This document shows positions 7,008 to 14,547 of a DNA stretch of 32,617 bases, piece after piece; position 1 is the first letter of the stretch, and every line of letters starts with the position of its first letter. A model generated the notes under the pieces. The model was given only the letters and a program-made list of their open reading frames with translations. It was not told the origin of the DNA and did no database searches. Origin of the DNA: Brevibacillus laterosporus LMG 15441 (lineage in GTDB: Bacteria > Bacillota > Bacilli > Brevibacillales > Brevibacillaceae); the NCBI RefSeq assembly GCF_000219535.2, contig NZ_CP007807.1:1-32617 (forward strand), read 5' to 3'. A program made the position numbers and the translations under genes.

Positions 7008-8645
7008 TTAGCGGATTGGTTTTTCTAGGAGACGATTTTCCACTTCAATTTCTCCTGAGATCACTTTCATTTCAAATTCATAGATGCAGGCGGCTAATTT
7101 ACTGACTATCTCTGAGATATGATCCTCTGAAAATAATGACATTGGATAAAGTAAAAATGCAGTCTTCATGCTATCGTCTGGATTCACTTTAAATTCTGGT
7201 ACAATACTAATTAATGGAACCTCATGCCCTTTATTGGTTTCATTCCAACAGTATTGAATGAATGTTTTCGCAATTTCGCTTGTATCGAAGTGGGAGGAAT
7301 GTAAGCGAATCCGATTAAAGGCAATCTGAAACACAAGCTCCCATCCTAAAGAGGCATCATTAATGACAGAGATACCGCTTACTTTTTCAAGCGCATCCTT
7401 ACATTTCATATGTAACGTATGTAGCTGGACTAAATATTCCTGAAATCCCACTCTTCCTAACCGGTTCATTGCCACCCAAGCGGCGGCGATCCCATTAGCA
7501 GGACGAGAATTTTCGATGGTATAGCGATAGGCGCGGAAGTTACCGAATTCATAGTCGGATTCTCCATAGCTATAGGAGCCTTCATTTAAATGGTTAAAGC
7601 ATTCATCCGTTTTGGAAACAAAAAAACTTGTTGAATAGGGGCACAAACCATTTTTGTGCATATCGACACCAAACGAATCAAATCGAGAAACACCTTTTAC
7701 CTTTTCTACTACTCGCTTAATTTTGCGGCGAATTTCAGCATTTTCGATTTTTTGTTCCCATTCGTTATCCCTTACTCCCATAAAAGTAAACCACAGCCAG
7801 CCAATAACGCTATCTAAATGAAAATAGGGAAAATAGGTTTGCTTCGTTTCTGCAAATACCTGCTCAACACACTGATATACCTCATTCGTATCATCACAAG
7901 CGAAGTTAATCGTGGTTCCACCGCAACATACAACGGCGGCAATTCGCTTTCCTTTAGCGAGCTGCTCGTGCAGAACCTGTTTTAGCTTCGTTACATCCAT
8001 GCGCCAATCCTCTGTAGTACCAATACGGATGCATTGATCCGCTCCTAAACCAAGTATGGAACAAACATGCTCAACACAATAATGTGCGCCTTCATTTGTT
8101 AGGACCACGAGATCATTGGGAATCCCTTCACGTCTTGATTCAGGAGCGATTTTGGAAATGGCTGATTTGATCGCGTAGAAAAGTGTTAATTTTCCACCAT
8201 TACAAGAAATACCATGTGCTTGCTCCCAGCCTACTAAACGGCCAATGGCTCTTGCTATGCGCTGTTCAAATAATATTGTTTTGCCACCAAAGGCATCCAT
8301 TAAACTATTGGAATTATATAATTGCGTCATTGTTGTCGCTGCTACAGTATCTAACAAGGGTGAGGGTACCATATTAAAGAGCGAATAGGGGGAGTGCGGA
8401 CGAATACTGCCTTCAAACATTTCAGAAAGGCTATGAAAGACCTCTTCTGTATGTTTTCCCGTTTCCGGCATATAGCTTTTTTCTAGATCTTCCTTATAAT
8501 GAAAGGTTTGGGCAGAAAATTTCGGATTTAGATGATTTTTAGCCTGAAGCTGTTTTTGAAGGAGGGCTGTTTTATTGAAAAATGTCTCTATATTATCTTC
8601 GGATGGCAGTAAAAATTCTGTTTCTGGCTTTATGTTTTTGATCAT
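7008..8645 (-). CDS. PLP-dependent group II amino acid decarboxylase family
   Basis: 545 residues in the glutamate/aromatic/diaminobutyrate decarboxylase superfamily. Lys331 in DMHKNGLCPYSTSFF is the Schiff-base residue; HLDSV (276-280) supplies the Asp contacting the pyridine nitrogen, and GGTTINFACDD is the usual segment before it. The N-terminal domain includes SPYSLFNMVPSPLLDTVAATTM, typical of this family. The ATG at 8645 follows TGGAGGT. First gene of the minus-strand set decarboxylase-aminotransferase-EamA. The substrate (glutamate, diaminobutyrate, tyrosine or other) cannot be decided, and HLDSVIGWLW is unusual compared with the common HVDAAYGG. Confidence 0.85.
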   Translation of the reverse strand: MIKNIKPETEFLLPSEDNIETFFNKTALLQKQLQAKNHLNPKFSAQTFHYKEDLEKSYMPETGKHTEEVFHSLSEMFEGSIRPHSPYSLFNMVPSPLLDTVAATTMTQLYNSNSLMDAFGGKTILFEQRIARAIGRLVGWEQAHGISCNGGKLTLFYAIKSAISKIAPESRREGIPNDLVVLTNEGAHYCVEHVCSILGLGADQCIRIGTTEDWRMDVTKLKQVLHEQLAKGKRIAAVVCCGGTTINFACDDTNEVYQCVEQVFAETKQTYFPYFHLDSVIGWLWFTFMGVRDNEWEQKIENAEIRRKIKRVVEKVKGVSRFDSFGVDMHKNGLCPYSTSFFVSKTDECFNHLNEGSYSYGESDYEFGNFRAYRYTIENSRPANGIAAAWVAMNRLGRVGFQEYLVQLHTLHMKCKDALEKVSGISVINDASLGWELVFQIAFNRIRLHSSHFDTSEIAKTFIQYCWNETNKGHEVPLISIVPEFKVNPDDSMKTAFLLYPMSLFSEDHISEIVSKLAACIYEFEMKVISGEIEVENRLLEKPIR

Positions 8646-9050
8646 TTCGAAACCTCCAGTAAGAACTGCTAACTTTCTTGTGATTTATACATCAACCATT
8701 TAGATTTTGACTCAAGGGAGATCGTAAGCGATTTTTTTGTCTGTATAAAGGCTGTTATCTTATGTCGTATCCCTCCTATGCTCAGATGAAAGAACGAAAT
8801 CTTGCATTGTGCTATGCATATAATTTCAATAAATAGCAAATGATCATACTTTTTGAAATTATATTGCTTATAATATAACCTGAAATAGGCTAATTTGTCG
8901 ATATTTGTATTTAGTCATAATGAAATGAATTTATTTTTGTTAAACTCTTCTGAATTTTTGTTTATGTTTGTTTATGAGGAGTATCAAGCAGGTCTTATAG
9001 AATAGCAACGATAAAAAGAGGCGGAATAAGCCTAGGGCATCTTTGAAAAT
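8646..9050. other. AT-rich intergenic region with a weak promoter candidate
   Basis: About 400 bases without a gene. On the minus strand, TTGAGT (8710-8715) and TGTATA (8686-8691), 18 bases apart, could be the decarboxylase promoter. I see no riboswitch, RNA gene or long repeat. Confidence 0.3.
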
Positions 9051-9078
9051 AAAAAAGCCCGCATATAACATGCGAGCT
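9051..9078 (-). terminator. Terminator of the broken XRE copy
   Basis: AGCCCGCAT (9056-9064) pairs with ATGCGAGCT (9070-9078) with one wobble pair; on the minus strand the T-run from 9051-9056 follows. The stem overlaps the stop codon, exactly as at the first XRE copy. Confidence 0.75.
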
Positions 9079-9439
9079 ATTTGTCGTGATCCTGTTGTTG
9101 ATTTGCCAGATAGCGCAGGTAACGGATGTGTTCCAGCACCTTTTTTCTATCTTCCTCTGATAGCTGTTCTAATTCGGATAAATATAAGGCTTCAAAATCG
9201 GAATAGGGACTAGAAGCTTCCTTAACAAGCCTAGTATGCTTGCTGCCAAATAGCATGTAGTCAGCAGAAACGTCCAAGGATGTAGCGAGTCGATAAATAT
9301 CATCATGATTGGGATTCGTGTAAGCTCTCTCCCAGTTAGAAATGACTTGTGCTGAGACGTTTACACGAGCAGCCAATTACTGCTGCGTCCATTTTTTCTG
9401 TTTCCGCAGCTCTTTGATTCGTTGACCGATCAATGGCAT
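9077..9439 (-). pseudogene. XRE repressor paralogue with in-frame stop codon
   Basis: Second copy of the 1203-1568 repressor, with the same length, helix-turn-helix and C-terminal tail (SELEQLSEEDRKKVLEHIRYL). In the recognition segment, where the intact copy reads WTQQELAA, this one reads WTQQ-stop-LAA: the Glu codon GAG has become TAA at 9377-9379. The ribosome site AGAGGTG and the ATG at 9439 remain. A TTG directly after the stop (9376) could restart translation, but the product would lack helix 1 and part of helix 2 and should not bind DNA normally. Its operators and the divergent promoter look intact, so the loss may be recent. Confidence 0.8.
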
Positions 9440-9472
9440 TCTCGTCACCTCTTTAAAAAAATAATATCAGCA

Positions 9473-9500
9473 ACTAACGAATGAAGATAGTTTATTAACG
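9473..9500. promoter_or_regulatory. TAACG boxes before the broken XRE gene
   Basis: ACTAACG at 9473-9479 and TTATTAACG at 9492-9500 match the two boxes before the intact paralogue in sequence, orientation and near-identical spacing. They lie in the leader/promoter of the minus-strand gene and probably serve autoregulation. Confidence 0.5.
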
Positions 9501-9529
9501 GAATTTGAGAAAGTGAAGAAAAAAGAGCA

Positions 9530-9558
9530 TTGACAGTAACGTGTTACGTTATTATGAT
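9530..9558 (+). promoter_or_regulatory. Sigma-A promoter with an operator inside the spacer
   Basis: TTGACA at 9530-9535 and TATGAT at 9553-9558 are 17 bases apart, a near-consensus sigma-A promoter reading toward the small XRE gene. The spacer contains TAACGTGTTACGTTA (9537-9551), a perfect 6+3+6 inverted repeat. A protein bound there would block RNA polymerase. The half site equals the boxes before both XRE genes, so the XRE repressor is the obvious candidate. Confidence 0.75.
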
Positions 9559-9600
9559 ATAGCTATAGGCTCCTAAAAATTGGAATGCGAGGTGCTACAT

Positions 9601-9840
9601 ATGGTTCATCAGAATGTCGAGAGAATCAGGCGGGCAAAAGGAATCACTAAGACGCATTTGGCAAAGATATTAGGTCTTTCATTACAAGGATACAGACATA
9701 TTACGTGCGGGCAGGTGAGGCTTGATGTAGAACGCTTGCAGATTATTGCAAATGTATTAGACGTTGAACCAGGCATTTTTTTTGATGATAAACTAACGGA
9801 TTCAGTTATAAAATCTATGAACCAATCTAAAACAGCTTGA
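9601..9840 (+). CDS. Small XRE-family DNA-binding protein
   Basis: 79 residues consisting almost wholly of a helix-turn-helix domain (RIRRAKGITKTHLAKILGLS, then LQGYRHITCG) with the Cro/CI-like continuation VERLQIIANVLDVEPGIFF. The start at 9601 is five bases from GAGGTG; an upstream ATG at 9580 lies ahead of that site. It is read from the strong promoter at 9530-9558, divergent from the broken repressor, in a layout like a CI/Cro switch. The first RRNPP receptor gene follows after 52 bases. It may be a Cro-like antagonist or a co-regulator of the receptor cassette; no target can be read directly. Confidence 0.8.
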   Translation: MVHQNVERIRRAKGITKTHLAKILGLSLQGYRHITCGQVRLDVERLQIIANVLDVEPGIFFDDKLTDSVIKSMNQSKTA

Positions 9841-9852
9841 GAGCGAAAGAAT

Positions 9853-9866
9853 CGTTAGAAATAACG
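9853..9866. promoter_or_regulatory. CGTTA-N4-TAACG inverted repeat before receptor 1
   Basis: CGTTA (9853-9857), GAAA, TAACG (9862-9866) lies 27 bases before the start codon of the first receptor gene. The half-sites match the boxes found near both XRE copies, although the spacing and orientation differ from the 9537-9551 operator. It could be another operator of the same network. Confidence 0.4.
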
Positions 9867-9892
9867 GTAGAAGCTACAAAGGTGGGGAATGG

Positions 9893-11191
9893 ATGAAAGG
9901 ATTGGCTTTCCAATACCAAACGTTTGGGGAAGGAATGAGAAAACGCAGACAGGACAAGAATTTAAGCCTGTCACAGCTATCCAAAATGACAGGAGTCAGC
10001 AAGGGGGTGATATCAAAAATAGAGTGTGGGGAAACCCGCAAACCCGAATGGCGAACCATTAAACCGCTAGCTATTTCCCTACAGATTCCGTGGGAAGAAG
10101 TCATTGGCTATTATGCAGAAGTGGAACGACGCCCTAAGATTTTACTTGATTTGCTCTCCAAATCCATTTCATTACGACAAACCCCACTGATTAAAAAAGT
10201 AGCGCTGCGTTTTATTCAACTGCCAACTGAGGATAGTTACGAGCTCATGGAAAAGCTGTATGAGTGCTCCCGTTTGGTTAATGACCTTCCTAGCCGTCTC
10301 ACTTTATTCAATCTCATCGTAAGCTACGCTAGGGAAAGAGGAATGCAGAAATATCTAGCTAAAGGTCTGTTGCAAATTTATTTGGTGCAGCGGCAGGATT
10401 TAAAGAAGCTGGGAGAATCCTTTCAAATGGGAGAGGAGGTGTTGCATTACATTGTATTTTTGGCGCAGGAGGAAAGGATTGATTTCCTTTACAAATTGGC
10501 CCTGCAAGCCTATGCATTAAAGAAGTACGAAAAATGTATCGCCCTTAGTAAAGCAGGGATTCGAGAGGATCAGGGCAGTAGTGAATTAAAAGCGAGAGGC
10601 TATCTAGCTATGATTAATTCCCTTTCACGATTAGGGCGATACAAAGCTGTAGAGCGGCACCTAGAGCAATTTCAACAGCTTCCTTATTCTTTTGTAACTG
10701 AGGCAACCTTACTAACAAGAGCGATTTTACACGCAAGGCGACAAGAGTATCAAGTTGCTATCCCATTACTCAAAGAGTGTTTAGACACAAGCAGTCCGTC
10801 TTCTAAAATTCATGTGGTAAATGAGCTTCTGGATATTTTCCTTACCATTAATAATGTGAAAGCCTGCGAAGAGTTATTTCATCAAGAAAAAGAGTGGCTG
10901 TATGTGAACCTGCAAACACCGTACAAGCATTTATCGGTAGGGAAATATTATCGGTTCAAAGGATTTCATCAAATGAAGGCAGGCTATGTGGATGAGGGAT
11001 TTGAGAGTTACAGCAAGAGTCTACTGGTCTATGCAAAACTAAATGCTTTTTTTGAAATGAATGAATGCATCAATGATATCTTGGCTCATTTTGTAGCTTG
11101 CTCCAAGGCTATAACGGTAAAGCAAATCGAACAATTGCAACGTGTGTATCAACAGATTGTTTCTGAAAACTATCAGAGTAGGGGTGCGTAA
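9893..11191 (+). CDS. RRNPP-type HTH+TPR quorum-sensing receptor 1
   Basis: 432 residues: an N-terminal XRE helix-turn-helix (about 14-67, core LSLSQLSKMTGVSKGVISKI) followed by a long all-helical region of TPR-like repeats (about 90-425, for example YLAMINSLSRLGRYKAVERH). This is the architecture of the RRNPP receptors (PlcR, NprR, Rgg, AimR), cytoplasmic transcription factors whose TPR domain binds an imported pheromone. The ATG at 9893 follows AAAGGTGG. Only three bases after its stop begins a 44-codon gene for an exported pro-peptide, the standard receptor-pheromone arrangement. The receptor's targets are unknown. It could also be a generic tetratricopeptide regulator without a peptide ligand, but the neighbour argues against that. 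Confidence 0.8.
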   Translation: MKGLAFQYQTFGEGMRKRRQDKNLSLSQLSKMTGVSKGVISKIECGETRKPEWRTIKPLAISLQIPWEEVIGYYAEVERRPKILLDLLSKSISLRQTPLIKKVALRFIQLPTEDSYELMEKLYECSRLVNDLPSRLTLFNLIVSYARERGMQKYLAKGLLQIYLVQRQDLKKLGESFQMGEEVLHYIVFLAQEERIDFLYKLALQAYALKKYEKCIALSKAGIREDQGSSELKARGYLAMINSLSRLGRYKAVERHLEQFQQLPYSFVTEATLLTRAILHARRQEYQVAIPLLKECLDTSSPSSKIHVVNELLDIFLTINNVKACEELFHQEKEWLYVNLQTPYKHLSVGKYYRFKGFHQMKAGYVDEGFESYSKSLLVYAKLNAFFEMNECINDILAHFVACSKAITVKQIEQLQRVYQQIVSENYQSRGA

Positions 11192-11194
11192 TCT

Positions 11195-11329
11195 ATGAAA
11201 AAAGTAATAGGTATGCTTCTGATGTCTGTAACAATGCTTGTAACGGTCACACTTACTGATTCAGTGGTTCCTACACCAAGCGGGACAAGCCTTCAGGTTC
11301 AACCATCTGATTATGATCCAGGGTATTAA
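11195..11329 (+). CDS. Candidate pheromone precursor 1 (44 aa)
   Basis: A short gene starting three bases after the receptor 1 stop, with AGGGGTG eight bases upstream of the ATG. The peptide starts MKKVIGMLLMSVTMLVTVTL, a clear Sec signal sequence with two Lys residues and a hydrophobic core, then a Ser/Pro/Thr-rich region and the C-terminus QPSDYDPGY. In NprX, PapR and Phr precursors the exported tail is trimmed to a 5-10 residue signal and re-imported by an oligopeptide permease; the tail here is of suitable size. The mature peptide is not determined. It also contains SVVPTPSG, which resembles SVVPYEHG in the second precursor. Confidence 0.75.
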   Translation: MKKVIGMLLMSVTMLVTVTLTDSVVPTPSGTSLQVQPSDYDPGY

Positions 11330-11363
11330 AATCCTGCATTTTGTAAAGCTGTAAACCAGCGAA

Positions 11364-11398
11364 ACACAGGAGCGTTTGCCAGAAAAGCGCTCCTGTGT
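11364..11398 (+). other. Perfect 11-bp hairpin without a T-run, between the cassettes
   Basis: ACACAGGAGCG (11364-11374) pairs perfectly with CGCTCCTGTGT (11388-11398) around a 13-base loop. The next bases are AAAAAGGG, so it lacks the U-tract of an intrinsic terminator. It could protect the upstream receptor-peptide mRNA or attenuate read-through into cassette 2. From here to 11560 I see no gene. Confidence 0.6.
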
Positions 11399-11579
11399 AA
11401 AAAGGGTAGTAGCAGATGGACGTTTCGGTTATGAGGATAGGCTGTACGGAAACCTAAGTAGAAAAGAGCGGCCGTTTCCAGCTATCTAAGGCCGAAGATA
11501 GTCCGATCGAATTTACGAGGTCTACAGGAGGTACAGCTTTAGCTACAAATAGATACGATTGCTTAAAAGGAGTGGTTAC

Positions 11580-12992
11580 ATGATTGATCGTAATCATGTT
11601 AGGGCGCGATCCATACGTAAGGAAATTGAACATCGTCTCCAATTACATGACTACACTCTGAGTAAATTAAGTGAGTTATCCCATATCAATAATGGGCATC
11701 TAAGTGGTTTTTTGAATGGAAATCCTGGCAGGGCATTAACGGTTGCACAATTAGATTCCATTGCAAATGTATTTCATGAGCCTCCTGGCTGGCTGTATGA
11801 CTTGTATATTGATGAATGCTTTCCAAAGGGAAGAGTATCTAGGAGAAGAGTATGTCCCTATCTGATTAGATGTGCCGAGCTGGGCAGACATGACTGCATT
11901 CAGCCCGTTGTCTCAGCCTTATTGGAGCAACGTAAAAACATCGAAATCCTTTTTTATGTAGCCGAACAGCTATTTCAACATGGGAGGCAGGACGAATCAA
12001 TCTACTTTTATCAGTTAGTGATTGATAATGAAAAGGACAGCTATTCAGACCGATTTATTATGAGTCACTATCGTTTATTTCGTTCCTTGCAGGAAACCGA
12101 TATGGAGGAAAATTGGAAGGCTGTTATCCGATTTGAAGCTTATCGCAAAAGATTGTCTGAGCGTCATCAGTTGGATGCACTTCTACAGCTAGCTAATGTA
12201 TGCTTTACATTACATAAGTGGAAAGAAGTGGAGAAGTACGGAGATGAACTAAGGAAATTAGCTACTCTGGTTTACCAAAAGGAACTTTCCAAGCTTAAGA
12301 ATAATCGATACTATCAGCCACTTAAAACCGAGCGTCATTTGGTCGTTTATTATGGACAGGGATATCTGTTAAAGGCAGTGTCTCTGGAAAAACAAGGGCA
12401 TTACGAACAAGCCAAGGAATATGTCTCTGGCTACGCTGATCTTAGCTGGTTTGAACTGCTAGACGATTCTGGACAAGAAGAGGTCGAAAAATTCAATCTG
12501 TGGGCTACCGCAAACATGTATACATTAGACATGCTCATGGGAAATACAAGTGTTCTCGCTGACTACATTGCCTTCCTTGAGGATCACCCTACGGAAATAT
12601 TATCCGGCGTAGTAACAATTATGAAATCAGCCAACCAGCATGGTTTTTTAATAGATCATCTATTAGAGAAATTTTCGGCAGAAATACGTACCTTTGAACA
12701 TTCCCATGATTCCATTTGTGTAGATCGACATCTCCGGTTTCGATATGATCTGGCTATTTACCATTTTCAAAATGAACGGTTTGAAAGTGGAATAATAGAT
12801 ACTCTCCGCTGTCTGGATTTGTCCATCGTGATGAATAATCAGAAGAAGTTCATCCAATGTGTAACACTTTTTGAAGCATATAGATATCACGCCACAGAAC
12901 AACAAAAAAGAGAGTATAAAAAATTGTTGGAGGAGGTGAGAAAGGATGAGGGGATTTTTGCTATCGCTAGTAATGGCTTTTGGAATGTTTAG
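11580..12992 (+). CDS. RRNPP-type HTH+TPR receptor 2
   Basis: 470 residues. The N-terminus has a helix-turn-helix (about 8-65; YTLSKLSELSHINNGHLSGF) ending with LDSIANVFHEPPGWLYDLYIDE, and the rest is helical repeat sequence compatible with TPRs (for example RFIMSHYRLFRSLQETDMEE and YGQGYLLKAVSLEKQGHYEQ). The ATG at 11580 follows AAAGGAGTGG; a TTG at 11559 lies ahead of that site. It differs in sequence from receptor 1 and is not a recent duplicate. Its 3' end overlaps a second exported-peptide gene, again giving a receptor-pheromone pair. The helix-turn-helix suggests a transcriptional regulator, not a Rap-type phosphatase. Targets unknown. Confidence 0.75.
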   Translation: MIDRNHVRARSIRKEIEHRLQLHDYTLSKLSELSHINNGHLSGFLNGNPGRALTVAQLDSIANVFHEPPGWLYDLYIDECFPKGRVSRRRVCPYLIRCAELGRHDCIQPVVSALLEQRKNIEILFYVAEQLFQHGRQDESIYFYQLVIDNEKDSYSDRFIMSHYRLFRSLQETDMEENWKAVIRFEAYRKRLSERHQLDALLQLANVCFTLHKWKEVEKYGDELRKLATLVYQKELSKLKNNRYYQPLKTERHLVVYYGQGYLLKAVSLEKQGHYEQAKEYVSGYADLSWFELLDDSGQEEVEKFNLWATANMYTLDMLMGNTSVLADYIAFLEDHPTEILSGVVTIMKSANQHGFLIDHLLEKFSAEIRTFEHSHDSICVDRHLRFRYDLAIYHFQNERFESGIIDTLRCLDLSIVMNNQKKFIQCVTLFEAYRYHATEQQKREYKKLLEEVRKDEGIFAIASNGFWNV

Positions 12993-13065
12993 TCAAGTAG
13001 CAGATGTAGAAATAGCTAAAGCAGAGCATTCTGTAGTTCCCTATGAACATGGCGTAGGTGGTTAA
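12946..13065 (+). CDS. Candidate pheromone precursor 2 (39 aa)
   Basis: The gene begins inside the last 47 bases of receptor 2 in another frame, with a near-perfect ribosome site AGGAGGTG seven bases before the ATG. The peptide begins MRGFLLSLVMAFGMFSQVAD, a short signal sequence, and ends AEHSVVPYEHGVGG. Overlap of a receptor gene with its pro-peptide gene is typical of Rap-Phr and NprR-NprX pairs. The mature signal is probably within the last 5-10 residues (inference). A strong terminator follows, closing the cassette. It is too short for routine gene callers and may be missing from public annotation. Confidence 0.75.
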   Translation: MRGFLLSLVMAFGMFSQVADVEIAKAEHSVVPYEHGVGG

Positions 13066-13083
13066 TTCTTGTTTTTCATTTGG

Positions 13084-13114
13084 AAAGCACTCCTTTTATC
13101 AGGAGTGCTTTTCT
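13084..13114. terminator. Bidirectional terminator
   Basis: AAAGCACTCC (13084-13093) pairs with GGAGTGCTTT (13102-13111), with T-runs in both directions. It ends the receptor 2 cassette on the plus strand and the O-methyltransferase gene on the minus strand. Confidence 0.85.
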
Positions 13115-13137
13115 TTGGTTTATCAATAGATTTTTCG

Positions 13138-13809
13138 CTATCCTTTTACGACACCAAGAGCGAAGCCGTCATAACCTTTGCTCCCCACGGTTTGGATAGC
13201 CGTTGCTTCAATCCGGGGCTCAGCAGCTAGCAGATCAAAGAATTGCCGAATACCCTGAATACGGTCATCTCCATTCTCGGGATCGATCACTTCTCCATTA
13301 CGTACCACATTATCTCCCAGAATAATTGCCCCTGGATTGCAAAGCTTTATAGCCCATTGTAAATAATGGGGGTTGTTTTGTTTATCGGCATCAATAAAAA
13401 TCATATCGAAGCCCGTCAGCCCTTTTTCTTGAAGGGTCGGGAGTGTTTCTAGTGCAGGGCCTACAAGAATGGTTACTTTTTCAGCGAGCCCCGCTTTTTT
13501 TATATTCTCTTTCGCGACCTGAGCGAATGCTTGCTCATATTCTAAGGAAATAAGCTGGCCATCTTCTGGCAAGGCACGAGCAAGCCAGATACTGCTGTAC
13601 CCACCAAGTGTCCCTATTTCTAAAATCTTCTTTGCCCCTCTTATTTTGGCTAGCAGGTATAAGAACTTCCCTTGGTTTGGTGCGACATCAATGGCAGGCA
13701 TGCCGGAATTAGCATTTGCTTGGAGAACTCCTTCTAGAATTGGATCAGACGGAAGTAGCATACTGTTGAAATACTGATCAACCTCAGCCCATTTGTTAGG
13801 TGCTTGCAT
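13138..13809 (-). CDS. Class I SAM-dependent O-methyltransferase
   Basis: 223 residues of the caffeoyl-CoA/catechol O-methyltransferase family (YrrM-like). The SAM-binding motif is ILEIGTLGGYSSIWL (about 62-76), with an acidic residue in SLEYEQ for the ribose, and FIDADKQNN (138-146) and GDNVVRNGEV are the metal-binding and active-site segments of this family. The ATG at 13809 is nine bases from AAAGGAGG; the ATG at 13818 abuts that site and is less likely. It is transcribed away from the ECF sigma gene. The substrate, usually a catechol-like hydroxyl, is unknown. Confidence 0.85.
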   Translation of the reverse strand: MQAPNKWAEVDQYFNSMLLPSDPILEGVLQANANSGMPAIDVAPNQGKFLYLLAKIRGAKKILEIGTLGGYSSIWLARALPEDGQLISLEYEQAFAQVAKENIKKAGLAEKVTILVGPALETLPTLQEKGLTGFDMIFIDADKQNNPHYLQWAIKLCNPGAIILGDNVVRNGEVIDPENGDDRIQGIRQFFDLLAAEPRIEATAIQTVGSKGYDGFALGVVKG

Positions 13810-13992
13810 GTCAATCATCCTCCTTTAATCTGATAACAGCAATTTCTTTATCTTGAATCTGCTTCTAGTGTAATACAGGATGAAAAATAAAACGCATAAA
13901 AAGAGATTTTTTTTTGAATGGTTCGTCGAATATAAGTGAATAAGCAAAAGATCAGGATTGTCCAGAACATCTTTGAAGATTGGAGGTACGGA

Positions 13993-14547
13993 ATGCAGGA
14001 CGACAAAAAAATCATTGAGCAGGTTCTTCAAGGCAATAAAGAAGCATACGCAGAGCTCATTGATAGACATCAAACAAAGGTATTTTTTATCTTGAAAAAA
14101 ATGCTAGGTCACTCGCAAAATCATCAGGATATCGTTCAGGAGATTTTTATTAAAGCCTACTACCATTTATCCGAATATAGATCAAATTATGATTTTTCCG
14201 CATGGCTGTACCGTATTGCTGTCAATCATTGTCTTGATGAGCTACGAAAACAGAAGCGCACACCGTCGGTAGTCCAAGCGGAAATCATGCTGGTTGATAG
14301 GCATACACCGGAGGAGGAGTATCTGGAAAAAGAACAACGATTGTTCGTAAGGCAGAGGATGCTGACACTGGAGGAGAAGTATAGAAAGGTATTGGACATG
14401 CGCTACTTTCAGTATTTAAGCTATGAGGAGATCAGTAAAAAGCTATCGGTTCCCATCAGTACCATCCGCATGCGTCTGTCACGAGGAAAAATGAAGCTTC
14501 GGGAATCAATTGAAAAAATAGCGAAGAGGGGAGACTCTCGCCAATGA
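13993..14547 (+). CDS. ECF sigma factor
   Basis: 184 residues of a sigma-70 ECF factor. Region 2 spans about residues 20-88 (DIVQEIFIKAYYHL, then SAWLYRIAVNHCLDELRKQ) and region 4 about 120-175 (RQRMLTLEEKYRKVLDMRYF, SYEEISKKLSVPISTIRMRL). The start is ATG 13993, six bases after GGAGGT; a GTG at 13936 lies upstream. It overlaps the next gene, an anti-sigma factor, by four bases (ATGA), so the two are translated together. A CGTC in the region before the gene could be an autoregulated -10, but I find no matching AAC at the right distance. Confidence 0.9.
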   Translation: MQDDKKIIEQVLQGNKEAYAELIDRHQTKVFFILKKMLGHSQNHQDIVQEIFIKAYYHLSEYRSNYDFSAWLYRIAVNHCLDELRKQKRTPSVVQAEIMLVDRHTPEEEYLEKEQRLFVRQRMLTLEEKYRKVLDMRYFQYLSYEEISKKLSVPISTIRMRLSRGKMKLRESIEKIAKRGDSRQ

